This document shows positions 13,230 through 13,345 of a stretch of 13,345 nt of DNA, piece after piece (position 1 is the stretch's first letter; each line of letters starts with the position of its first letter). Where the stretch lies: the NCBI GenBank assembly GCA_022561675.1, contig JADFQT010000033.1:1-13345 (forward strand). The letters are read 5' to 3'. Origin of the DNA: Chloroflexota bacterium (GTDB lineage Bacteria > Chloroflexota > Dehalococcoidia > Lucifugimonadales > UBA3495). The notes below the pieces were generated by a model that saw nothing but the letters and a program-made list of their open reading frames with translations, was not told the origin of the DNA and did not search any database. The translations under genes were made by a program, and so were the position numbers.

Positions 13230-13345
13230 CTAACCCGCCGGACTCGGCGTACCAGCGATAACAGGCACTACTTCTTCTGCGAACAGTCGTAGTGAGTGGA
13301 GCGACCGTTGGTGGGTCAATGTGCCCCAAGCAAAGGCACAGACCA
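13230..13345 (-). CDS. luciferase-like (LLM class) flavin-dependent oxidoreductase, C-terminal end only
   Basis: The minus strand at the right edge has an open frame that ends in TAG at 13230-13232 and reads VCAFAWGTLTHQRSLHSLRL followed by FAEEVVPVIAGTPSP. The pattern WGxLTHxxxLxSxRLFAEEVxP is the usual last helix of bacterial luciferase-like monooxygenases (F420- or FMN-dependent). Only 37 residues are in the window; the gene starts beyond it. It lies 78 bases upstream of the epoxide hydrolase gene on the same strand. A flavin-dependent oxidoreductase next to an epoxide hydrolase would suit an oxygenation-then-hydrolysis step, an inference from position. Confidence 0.65.
   Translation of the reverse strand, partial: VCAFAWGTLTHQRSLHSLRLFAEEVVPVIAGTPSPAG

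Noticed and set aside
1..13345. CRISPR array, intact insertion sequence, prophage or defence system
   Set aside because: No regularly spaced repeats, transposase, integrase, capsid or nuclease genes were seen on either strand.

Overview
The window looks like a chromosomal segment of a Chloroflexota bacterium, probably of the Dehalococcoidia/SAR202 type. The grounds are moderately high GC, a Rho of the Gram-positive/Chloroflexi kind, and a dense set of hydrolase, carboxymuconolactone decarboxylase (CMD), epoxide hydrolase and luciferase-like oxidoreductase genes of the sort SAR202 genomes carry in many copies. The assignment is by inference; there is no rRNA or other phylogenetic marker apart from rho.

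Left part (1-4050): the 3' end of an SPFH/flotillin-type membrane protein gene, a small class I methyltransferase, then rho (start reassigned to the ATG at 2184 behind GAGGTG). The spaces between these genes hold decayed coding sequence: a possible SSB C-terminal tip (687-770), and on either side of rho pieces of Ig-like surface-protein domains (1898-2152 and 3489-3628). A YjaB-like GNAT acetyltransferase on the minus strand closes the block and is visibly richer in A+T than its neighbours.

Middle part (4133-9831, all minus strand): a catabolic neighbourhood. In transcription order it holds a truncated DUF1326 gene, a dienelactone hydrolase, the remnant of a TPR-type regulator tail, three tandem paralogues of a double-domain CMD protein, an SRPBCC/polyketide-cyclase-like gene that has lost its middle and is frameshifted, and an amidohydrolase of the 2-pyrone-4,6-dicarboxylate lactonase/fuconolactonase superfamily. 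DLH, CMD and LigI-like amidohydrolase families all handle lactones or ring-cleavage products. A lactone or ring-cleavage degradation locus is therefore a reasonable inference, but no substrate can be read from the sequence.

Right part (9870-13345): a helix-turn-helix-like fragment on the plus strand that abuts the broken DUF1326 gene, a plus-strand HAD phosphatase similar to E. coli YieH, and a minus-strand group of luciferase-like flavin oxidoreductase (only its C-terminus is in the window), epoxide hydrolase, cupin and SnoaL/NTF2-like protein, probably one operon.

The two main themes are the CMD triplication with stepwise loss of Cys/His residues, and the large number of gene remnants between intact genes. 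I saw no tRNA, rRNA, CRISPR array, intact insertion sequence or prophage.
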